From contig NZ_JBLBVL010000006.1 of NCBI RefSeq assembly GCF_047250365.1, forward strand, positions 199,141 to 263,140: a DNA stretch of 64,000 nucleotides. The letters run 5' to 3'. Of the stretch, positions 57,440 to 64,000 are shown piece after piece. A model generated the notes under the pieces. It did not search any database. It saw only the letters and a list, made by a program, of their open reading frames with translations, and had not been told where the DNA came from. Source of the DNA: Thaumasiovibrio sp047250365 (lineage in GTDB: Bacteria; Pseudomonadota; Gammaproteobacteria; Enterobacterales; Vibrionaceae). Each line of letters starts with the position of its first letter. Positions within the stretch are counted from its first letter, which is position 1. Both the position numbers and the translations under genes were made by a program.

Positions 57440-57454
57440 GATGCTCAAAGCATC
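57440..57454 (-). other. Small hairpin in the mngA-mngB spacer
   Basis: GATGCT and AGCATC pair around a 3-base loop, 26 bp upstream of the mngB ATG. A further GATGCTTC copy at 57432 allows an alternative pairing. The 207-bp spacer (57415-57621) is otherwise AT-rich without a gene. Confidence 0.35.
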
Positions 57455-57621
57455 TAATTTTAAATATTTCAATTTTTTAGCACTGGCTGAGCCTAATAAA
57501 AGGACGCAAATTGTCACGCCCTGAATCTATGTGAAATCAAATCACCACAGATAATTAGGACAGCCAGCGCAGTTAGTTATATTTCTTTTTAATTAATGAC
57601 CTAGCCAAAATTTAGTGAGTT

Positions 57622-59547
57622 TTATGCTGTAGTTTGGACTTCAAATTTGCCCTTTTTTACAGCATGGCCCCGCCAAGCCAGTAGTGTGATAGTTGAGATG
57701 GCCGTACCGATAAGTGCAGCACCAAACCAGATTGCCCCAGCCATCAATGCTCCAAAGCCTGCGTCATGCATCAAGAAGATAGAGAAGATGCCAGCACCCG
57801 GTGTTGATAAGCCAATACCTGTTGCACCAATGATCGCCCCTGTTGCGACAGAACCCAGTAAGAATGAACCAATAACACGGATCGGGTCTTCAATTGCCAT
57901 TGGAATGGCGCCCTCAGTGATACCAGCAAGGCCTAGCAACCAAGTTGATTTACCCGTTTCAATTTCGAAGTCTTTAAACAGACGTGGCGCAATCATAGTA
58001 GATGCGGTAACAGTGAATGCCGATACCATCTTAACCGAGCCAAAGATTGCGTATGGCCCGTATACTCCGTTAGCCATCGCACCAAGACAGAATGCGTAAG
58101 CCGCTTTGTTAACCGGGCCACCCAGGTCAAAAGAGACAAATAGACCAATAACAGCACCGAGTAATAGCGCATTGCTGCCCGACATGCCGTTTAACCAATC
58201 GGTCAAACCTTGGTTTAATAACGCTACCGGCTTACCGATAACAAACAGCATCAGGGAGCCCGCAACTAAGGTCCCGATAACAGGGTAGAGGTAGAATGTA
58301 AGGAAGCCATTGAATGTAGGGCTTAGGCGAATATTCTCTTTCACCCAACGCATAACATAACCAGCAATCAAACCACCGACAACACCCCCCAAGAAGCCAG
58401 AGCCAATGAGATTAGCGGCGATACCAGCGGCAAAGCCTGGGCCTAATGCCGGTTTATCCGCAAGGGAGTATGCCGTATACGCGGCGAGCACTGGAACCAT
58501 CAACGTACCAAGTAGATTCCCACCAAGTTGACGATACATCCACAACCAAGAGTTTTCTGTTGCGTAGAGATCTTGTAACTCAAAAATTTGCGCAATAAGA
58601 ACAGCGACGGCTAGAACCGTACCACCAGCAACAATCAAAGGAACGGCATAAGAGATACCCGACAACAAGGCTTGCTTAAGCTCGGTCTTTAAAGGGAGCT
58701 TCTTCGGTTTATCATCGGTCGCGACTGTGCGATCGCTACCGTTGCCATTTTTAGATTCTTCGATAGCCTGTTTAAGAATGCGCTCTGCATGCTTAATTGG
58801 TTCAGCTACTGGCGTTTCAACCCGTGGAATACCGTTAAAACGTTCTGATTCTTTGATCGCCACTTCTGCGGCAAATACACAGGCCACAGCATTATTTAAT
58901 TGCTCTGCGGTTAAGCGATCTTCGATACCGTTTGCCCCCTGCTTTTCAACATGGACATGGTAACCAAGCTTTTTACCGGCTTTTTCAAGATATTCGGCTG
59001 CCATATAGGTATGCGCAATACCAGCTGGGCAAGCTGTCACACAAACAACTGTTGGCGCATTTGTATCTAAGTTGTCTTGCTCATCTTGTTTGGCGTCACC
59101 ATCCAGCAGAGCAAATATTTCTTCTGCACTGCTTGCCTTAAGCACTGCTTCTCTTACATCATCATCCACCAACGTGGTGGTCAGCTCAGTAAGAAGGTGC
59201 ATATGGGTTGAGCCAGCTTGGGCATTTGGAATAGCGATAAGGAAGATAAGATTAACATCCTCATCTTCATCTAGGCCTTTCCACTTCATATCTTCTTTGA
59301 GGGTTGCAACCGCAAAGCTTGCTTCCTTCACCGCATCAGTCTTACCGTGCGGGACAGCTAGGCCCTCACCAAGCGCTGTTGGGCCTTGAGATTCACGCTC
59401 ATAGACCGCATCTAAATAGGCTTGTTTGTCGTGCAGTTTGCCTTGCTGATCAAGCTGTTCAGCCAGTGCATTAATCGCTTCCTCTCGGCTACTAAATGTA
59501 GTTTGCAGATTCACAAGCGACTTATTAGTTAGAGTTGTAAGTTTCAT
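57622..59547 (-). CDS. mngA: PTS EIIABC transporter for mannosylglycerate, MngA
   Basis: This 641-residue protein has three fused PTS domains. IIA (1-150) carries the phospho-acceptor H67 in GLAVPHGKT. IIB (about 163-270) carries C173 in VTACPAGIAHT. IIC (about 300-641) has about nine or ten membrane helices of the fructose-PTS type. It imports 2-O-alpha-mannosyl-D-glycerate as the 6-phosphate. The start at MKLTTLT matches the E. coli protein core; an ATG at 59562 is an alternative because AGAAGG lies too near 59547. Confidence 0.93.
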   Translation of the reverse strand: MKLTTLTNKSLVNLQTTFSSREEAINALAEQLDQQGKLHDKQAYLDAVYERESQGPTALGEGLAVPHGKTDAVKEASFAVATLKEDMKWKGLDEDEDVNLIFLIAIPNAQAGSTHMHLLTELTTTLVDDDVREAVLKASSAEEIFALLDGDAKQDEQDNLDTNAPTVVCVTACPAGIAHTYMAAEYLEKAGKKLGYHVHVEKQGANGIEDRLTAEQLNNAVACVFAAEVAIKESERFNGIPRVETPVAEPIKHAERILKQAIEESKNGNGSDRTVATDDKPKKLPLKTELKQALLSGISYAVPLIVAGGTVLAVAVLIAQIFELQDLYATENSWLWMYRQLGGNLLGTLMVPVLAAYTAYSLADKPALGPGFAAGIAANLIGSGFLGGVVGGLIAGYVMRWVKENIRLSPTFNGFLTFYLYPVIGTLVAGSLMLFVIGKPVALLNQGLTDWLNGMSGSNALLLGAVIGLFVSFDLGGPVNKAAYAFCLGAMANGVYGPYAIFGSVKMVSAFTVTASTMIAPRLFKDFEIETGKSTWLLGLAGITEGAIPMAIEDPIRVIGSFLLGSVATGAIIGATGIGLSTPGAGIFSIFLMHDAGFGALMAGAIWFGAALIGTAISTITLLAWRGHAVKKGKFEVQTTA

Positions 59548-59658
59548 AACCTTCTGTCCCATTATCACGGATTAGTACGACAGTCGTCCCTGTCGACGCA
59601 GCAATAATACAACTTTAATACATTAGTTCCGTGATCGTGATCTCTTTAATGATAATTT

Positions 59659-59688
59659 GTATCTAAATGGTATCTAGTATATATGCTA
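59659..59688. promoter_or_regulatory. Possible MngR operator
   Basis: Two GTATCTA copies start 11 bp apart (59659 and 59670), one helical turn, and run into TAGTATATATGCTA, which is symmetric at 12 of 14 positions. The element lies in the divergent mngA-mngR gap. Binding by MngR is inference. Confidence 0.35.
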
Positions 59689-59853
59689 TCAATATTATAA
59701 AACTGCGAAGATGACTTGAGATGCAGACTGAAATTTGTATTATAATCAACACAAATGACGTTATCACCCTTGCGATAATCACGATATCCATCATCGAAAA
59801 CGGTATGAAATTTAATTCTAGTCTAGTCGCCCTAGCGTACTAATGAGGCATAA

Positions 59854-60573
59854 ATGGCACGACTCCCAATGTATCGCCAGATCGCAGATGCGATTCGAAA
59901 CAAGATAAAATCTGGAGAATATAAGGTTGGTGAAGCCCTACCTACTGAAGCACAACTAAGAGAAGTATTCTCTGTGAGTCGTGTCACCGTAAGACAAGCA
60001 CTGAAATTGCTGGTTGAAAATGATGAACTCGAAAGCGTACAAGGCAGCGGAACATACGTAAAAGAGAATAAAATCAACTACGACATATACCAACAATCAA
60101 GCTTTCAAGAAAAATGGGCCCATTTAGATGTTGTGACACACAGTGACGTCCTCGCTTTCGAAATAACGCCATGTTCATTAGCGATGGCAGAGCACCTCGA
60201 CATCAGTGAAGGCAACATGGTGTTTTATGTCAAACGTGTTCGCTACATGGACAACAGCCCGATCACTGTTGAAGAAACTTGGTTGCCCGTTGATCTGTTT
60301 CCTGACCTGACCTACCAAGTCATGCAGCGATCTAAATACGATTTCATCGAAAACACCAAAGGCTTGGTCATCGATCGCAGTGAGCAAGAACTCGTGCCTG
60401 TACTCCCACCGAAAGGCGTAGCTGAACAACTGGGCATCGACCCAGCACTGCCCATTATTGAAAAACGTACTCGTGGCTATTTGGCTGACAATACGGTGTT
60501 TGAATACAGTCGAAACTATTTTACGACCAATGATTATCGCTTTACGCTAGTCGCCAAACGGCGACGGAAATAA
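59854..60573 (+). CDS. mngR: GntR/HutC-family regulator MngR
   Basis: This 239-residue protein has a GntR winged helix (MYRQIADAIRNKIKSGEY, TEAQLREVFSVSRVTVRQAL, GSGTYV) and a UTRA effector domain (about 85-235, with VEETWLPVDLFPDL and FEYSRNYFTTNDYRFTL). It should repress the divergent mngA operon until its ligand, probably a mannosylglycerate derivative, binds. GAGG precedes the ATG. Confidence 0.93.
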   Translation: MARLPMYRQIADAIRNKIKSGEYKVGEALPTEAQLREVFSVSRVTVRQALKLLVENDELESVQGSGTYVKENKINYDIYQQSSFQEKWAHLDVVTHSDVLAFEITPCSLAMAEHLDISEGNMVFYVKRVRYMDNSPITVEETWLPVDLFPDLTYQVMQRSKYDFIENTKGLVIDRSEQELVPVLPPKGVAEQLGIDPALPIIEKRTRGYLADNTVFEYSRNYFTTNDYRFTLVAKRRRK

Positions 60574-60882
60574 GAAGACCGCAATAAGGGATAAAGACGG
60601 GGCGTTTTCGTCTGCTTGATACGCGCCCCAATGACCGCAGGCGAGTGAGTACCCTGGCGTTTAAAATCAAATGGATTCCATCGGCAGGCTTTAGCTATGC
60701 TCCATTCCGAGATACACCGCAAAATCACATTAGCTTCGATACTGTGGGTAACGTGCTAATGTCGGCTATGTGAATTTGACCAACACCAACCCCTCGTAAT
60801 ATCCACCGCACCCAACTCGTGGTAGAATCGCCGCCCGTATATTCACGATGCTCAGTCTTTTTCAAATGTTCGGTACTTTCAT
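60574..60882. other. 309-bp intergenic region before the AraC gene
   Basis: GGGGCG (60599) and CGCCCC (60624) could form a weak 6-bp hairpin shortly after mngR. Otherwise I see no gene and no clear promoter. Confidence 0.5.
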
Positions 60883-61881
60883 ATGTCATTAATGCCAATC
60901 TCATCGACTTGGAGTGCAGCTCCATTTATCCGGTATTTTGACGCGTTCGGCGGCGATCACCGTCAACTATTATGGCAATTTAATGTCGATTTTTCGCGAC
61001 TGCAACAAATGTCACCGATTATTCCCTCACATGCGTTGGGTGTGATTGCTGATGCCACAATGCAGCGCGTTGGAAAAGAGAGTATTGTTGATATTTTCAG
61101 ACACGACATAGTCAGAAGCGATATGCACCCCAGCATTCCGCCGCTACTGAACACAAGCGACGATCTTTTAACCTGTATCAACACTGCTCACAAAGTACTC
61201 CCCCTACAAGGCAGCCACTTTCGCGTTAATGCGCGTTATGAAGAAGGCGAAATGCGAGTGTTTTTCTCGCATGGTATTGATACCACAGCGAAAGGATACG
61301 CCCCTGTTCAGCAGTTTGCTGCCATGCGAGTCATCAGTGTCATTAAGCACTTTCTCGGCAATGACTGGATACCTGACTACCTTGCTTTTTCTTTTCCTCA
61401 ACAGCCACCTGCCAGTTTGGTCAATCAAACGAGAGAAAAAAGGATCCTCTGTGCCGTTCCTGAGAGCTATGTGCCAATCAGGATCTCTCAGCCTACCAAT
61501 ATCGAAAATGGGCTGCTGTCTACAAACACACAATGTAGTGCTGAGAGAGTAAAAATGATCGTTAATAATTTTTGGCAACACGACGACTTTAGCGTAGATT
61601 TTGTGGCGCAGATGTTTGGGGTATCTGGACGTACTATCCAACGCCTATTCAGTCAGCAAGGCTATAGCTTTCGCCAGATGGTAAATCAATTTCGTTTCGA
61701 TCAGGCCGTCACGCTCCTGTTGCAAGGCCAAAAGGTAGAAAGCGTCGCAGAGATGCTCGGTTACACCGAACCTGCTAACCTGACCCGAGCAATACGAAAA
61801 CACTGTGGGATGACACCCTCACAACTAATACGCCACAAACATGAAGGCAAGCCTCTACCTTTTCTTCGTGAGTTAAGCTGA
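60883..61881 (+). CDS. AraC-family transcriptional regulator
   Basis: This 332-residue protein has an N-terminal arabinose-binding-like regulatory domain of the AraC/OruR type and a C-terminal double helix-turn-helix (about 235-320: VDFVAQMFGVSGRTIQRLF, VESVAEMLGYTEPANLTRA). It is followed 184 bp downstream on the same strand by a secreted serine hydrolase gene, its probable target. Confidence 0.92.
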   Translation: MSLMPISSTWSAAPFIRYFDAFGGDHRQLLWQFNVDFSRLQQMSPIIPSHALGVIADATMQRVGKESIVDIFRHDIVRSDMHPSIPPLLNTSDDLLTCINTAHKVLPLQGSHFRVNARYEEGEMRVFFSHGIDTTAKGYAPVQQFAAMRVISVIKHFLGNDWIPDYLAFSFPQQPPASLVNQTREKRILCAVPESYVPIRISQPTNIENGLLSTNTQCSAERVKMIVNNFWQHDDFSVDFVAQMFGVSGRTIQRLFSQQGYSFRQMVNQFRFDQAVTLLLQGQKVESVAEMLGYTEPANLTRAIRKHCGMTPSQLIRHKHEGKPLPFLRELS

Positions 61882-62065
61882 CGCATTATCTCCATCACAT
61901 TAATTCCCGAAAAGCCTCTGTTCATGCCTACAGTAGACTGGCATCACATTTTCCTTCTTTCGAACCATCGCAGCAAACACCGTGTCACAAAATGATAGGG
62001 ACATGCGATCCGCCTTTACTTAAGCTACGCACGAATCAACTCTCATAATAAAAGGTAATTGATTG

Positions 62066-63283
62066 ATGTTAAAACGTAGTATCTTAGCCACAGCGCTAAT
62101 GTTCAGTGCCGGTGCAATGGCTGTTTCAATGGAAACTCGCCAAGAGTATCAAGATAACTTTGGTCTAATGAACTTCATGGCCGCCGGCGAGCAAGCAAGC
62201 TGGTACTGGCGTAACGTTGAACAGGTTCTACCGGTTGCACGTATTAAGCGTGACGGCGAACACTACATGGCTCTAGAGCGTGACCTTATCGATCCTGAAT
62301 TGGTATATGGCCTAAAGCACAACGACCTGACGTTGAATGAGATGATGAATGGTGATGATTACTCAATCAACTCAATGATCATTACTCAAAACGGCAAAGT
62401 GATCTTCGAACACTTCAACATGCCATATAACACCCAACACGTTTGGATGAGTAACTCTAAAATCATCGCTGGTCTACTGGTTGGTATGCTAGAAGATGAA
62501 GGTAAAGTCGAGCTACAGAAATCTATGGTTACCTACTTACCAGAGCTGAAAGGCACTGCTTGGGCTGACATCTCTGTATATGACGTACTACACCAGCAAA
62601 GTGGTATGAACGTTCTTGAAGATGCCGCTTCTCGTCAAGATCCAAACAGCCCAGTTGTTGCACTGTTCCTATCTGAAACTGGCGAAGTTGACGATTACTA
62701 CGGCAACTTGATTAACACCAAGAAACTATATGATGCGGGTAACGCATTTGAATACGGTTCGATCAACACTCAAATGATGGGTCTTTTGGTTGCACGCGTA
62801 GAAGACAAAACATTATCTCAAGTACTTGAAGAGCGTATCTGGTCTAAAGCTGGCATGAGCGCTGATGCGATGATGAGCTTGACCCCAGACGGTTGGGAAG
62901 TTGTTCACGGTATGTTCGTAAGTAACACCGAAGATATGGCACGTTTTGCTATGCTGTTCACGGACAGCTGGTCAGCAACCGCTAAAGAGCGCTTAATCCC
63001 TGAAGCCGTGGTTAAGAACATGCAGACCAACTACACTCCAGGTATCTACTTGGCTAATGAAGAGATGGGTAGCCACTTCGTAAAAATGGTTGGTGAAGAG
63101 CCAGCTGGTGCTGCCTACCAGTTCGATGCAATTTGGGAAGATGGTGACCTATACAAAGCTGGTCTACAAGGCCAAGGTATCTACATCTCTCCAGAGAAGA
63201 ACATGACTGCTGTTTGGTTCAGTAACCGTGCTGTTTCTGAGCGCCCTGCTGCGTTTATCCGTAAGTTCGTTTCTGCGCAATAA
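62066..63283 (+). CDS. Exported serine hydrolase, beta-lactamase (class C-like) family
   Basis: This 405-residue protein has a signal peptide (RSILATALMFSAGAMA) and the serine beta-lactamase fold: SxxK as SNSK (near 130), Tyr motif YGSINT (near 230) and GLQGQGIYISPEKN near the end, where the third motif lies. Such proteins are often esterases, peptidases or amidases rather than resistance enzymes. The ATG at 62066 follows AAAGG; a TTG one codon earlier is less likely. Frequent optimal codons suggest good expression. Confidence 0.9.
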   Translation: MLKRSILATALMFSAGAMAVSMETRQEYQDNFGLMNFMAAGEQASWYWRNVEQVLPVARIKRDGEHYMALERDLIDPELVYGLKHNDLTLNEMMNGDDYSINSMIITQNGKVIFEHFNMPYNTQHVWMSNSKIIAGLLVGMLEDEGKVELQKSMVTYLPELKGTAWADISVYDVLHQQSGMNVLEDAASRQDPNSPVVALFLSETGEVDDYYGNLINTKKLYDAGNAFEYGSINTQMMGLLVARVEDKTLSQVLEERIWSKAGMSADAMMSLTPDGWEVVHGMFVSNTEDMARFAMLFTDSWSATAKERLIPEAVVKNMQTNYTPGIYLANEEMGSHFVKMVGEEPAGAAYQFDAIWEDGDLYKAGLQGQGIYISPEKNMTAVWFSNRAVSERPAAFIRKFVSAQ

Positions 63284-63341
63284 TCGCATAGACTGAACAA
63301 CTGCTTACGCAGGCAATAGGTAAATTTACCCATTGTTCTAT

Positions 63342-63372
63342 AAACGCCAATCTTTGTTGATTGGCGTTTTTT
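63342..63372 (+). terminator. Terminator after the serine hydrolase gene
   Basis: AAACGCCAATC and GATTGGCGTTT form a perfect 11-bp stem with a 6-base loop followed by TTT. Confidence 0.9.
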
Positions 63373-63398
63373 AGATGCCTTGGTTCACGGCGCAAACA

Positions 63399-63910
63399 CT
63401 ACTCAAACGCTGGCCACTCCTCCTCGCTTAGCCTACCTTCTTTTATCAACTGCCCTCTCAACTCATTGATCTTGTTTTTTAGCGCATCACGAATAAGACG
63501 AACCGCTGGAGTGATTAGCTGACGACTTGGTAGCACCATCCACATCTCAGTCACAGGAATATGATAACCGGGCATCACTCTTTGCAGCCGTCCAGCAAGC
63601 AGATCAGCAGAGACATCAATAGCAGATTTTTTTGCAATGCCGACACCATCCAAACACCAACGACGTACGATATCGCCATCATTTACCGCGCGATCACTCT
63701 TCACCCTCACCTTAATCTTCTGTTCACCTTGATAGAACTCCCAACCATTAATCTTCTGTTCACCTTGATAGAACTCCCAACCATTGTGTATCACCTCATA
63801 AAGCTTATAAAGTAAGGCATTGTGTTGAGACAACTCTTCGGGGGTGGTGGCGCACCGTGTTGCTGAATATATTCAGGCGATGCGCACAAAAAATGCGGAA
63901 TATTACATTT
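63399..63910 (-). pseudogene. Decayed LysR-family regulator, C-terminal part
   Basis: The frame from about 63833 down to 63399 encodes the C-terminal half of a LysR substrate-binding domain (EELSQHNALLYKL, then GRLQRVMPGYHIP). Upstream, NIPHFLCASPEYIQQHGAP continues the family sequence in another frame; one missing base near 63850 breaks the join. Still further upstream a stop interrupts it again. A perfect 36-bp duplication adds 12 residues. The N-terminal DNA-binding part is not found before the window ends. I judge it non-functional, though base-call errors could explain the single-base break. Confidence 0.75.
63713..63784. repeat. Perfect 36-bp tandem duplication inside the LysR remnant
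   Basis: Units 63713-63748 and 63749-63784 are identical and each encodes NGWEFYQGEQKI on the minus strand. The length keeps the frame. Absence of any change between copies suggests a recent duplication. Confidence 0.97.
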
Positions 63911-64000
63911 TACCGACTACCAAGATATTGTGTATGCGCCCCATAAACCCCACATTCTAACCAGTCCCAATCCGTTTTAAGATCTTACCTTAATCGATAA

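Noticed and set aside
62066..63283. Antibiotic-resistance beta-lactamase
   Set aside because: The SxxK fold is shared by many esterases and peptidases, and overall sequence does not resemble a known resistance class.
63561..63815. Plus-strand 84-codon ORF containing a repeated peptide
   Set aside because: The peptide repeat is only the reverse reading of the 36-bp duplication within the LysR remnant on the minus strand.
1..64000. CRISPR array, prophage, integron, transposase, tRNA or rRNA
   Set aside because: No regularly spaced repeats, integrase, transposase or structural RNA sequence was recognised on either strand.

Overview
The window looks like part of a Vibrio chromosome. The protein sequences read as typical Vibrionaceae, base composition is moderate, and accessory metabolism sits next to a type VI secretion system (T6SS). 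A secondary chromosome is possible but cannot be shown from this window. No rRNA, tRNA, CRISPR array, insertion sequence or integrase was seen.

Region 1 (1-29,694) is a complete T6SS locus. One long minus-strand gene train reads, in transcription order, tagH (FHA), tssJ, tssK, tssL, tssM, tagF, pppA, tssA, tssB, tssC, a second tssC-like gene, tagJ, tssE, tssF, tssG and clpV. After a 213-bp leader come hcp, vgrG, a degenerate thiolase-like protein and an Rhs protein that runs off the left edge. Many junctions are TAATG, TGATG or ATGA overlaps. The divergent kinase gene ppkA and a convergent OmpA-domain lipoprotein gene close the locus. TagF, PppA, PpkA and the FHA protein together indicate post-translational control by threonine phosphorylation. 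From memory the order resembles V. parahaemolyticus T6SS2. The least explained part is the effector end: a ketoacyl-synthase-like protein sits between VgrG and an Rhs protein with no recognisable PAAR domain.

Region 2 (29,695-36,894) holds unrelated units: an exported Ntn (choloylglycine-type) hydrolase with an upstream LysR gene, an EamA exporter divergent from a MocR/PdxR-type regulator, a DEAD-box RNA helicase and a YwbE-family small protein. Two short ORFs (43 and 42 codons) are also plausible.

Region 3 (36,895-43,901) is a catabolic island: IclR regulator, TRAP transporter (DctM, DctQ, DctP), SDR dehydrogenase and aldose-1-epimerase-like protein on the minus strand, with an FAD-dependent oxidoreductase divergent. 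The enzymes suggest oxidation of a sugar-like or sugar-acid substrate, but I do not recognise the pathway.

Region 4 (43,902-51,855) contains a LysR/MFS exporter pair, a FixL/FixJ-like two-component system with a MASE1-type sensor, a lipoprotein with a calcium-loop-like segment and an M42 aminopeptidase.

Region 5 (52,197-60,573) is a self-contained 2-O-alpha-mannosyl-D-glycerate utilisation locus. MngA (PTS EIIABC) imports and phosphorylates the substrate, and MngB (GH38) cleaves it to mannose-6-phosphate and glycerate. Glycerate kinase and ManA then pass both halves to glycolysis, and MngR (GntR) is encoded divergently.

Region 6 (60,574-64,000) has an AraC regulator, an exported beta-lactamase-fold serine hydrolase and a decayed LysR gene carrying a perfect 36-bp tandem duplication.
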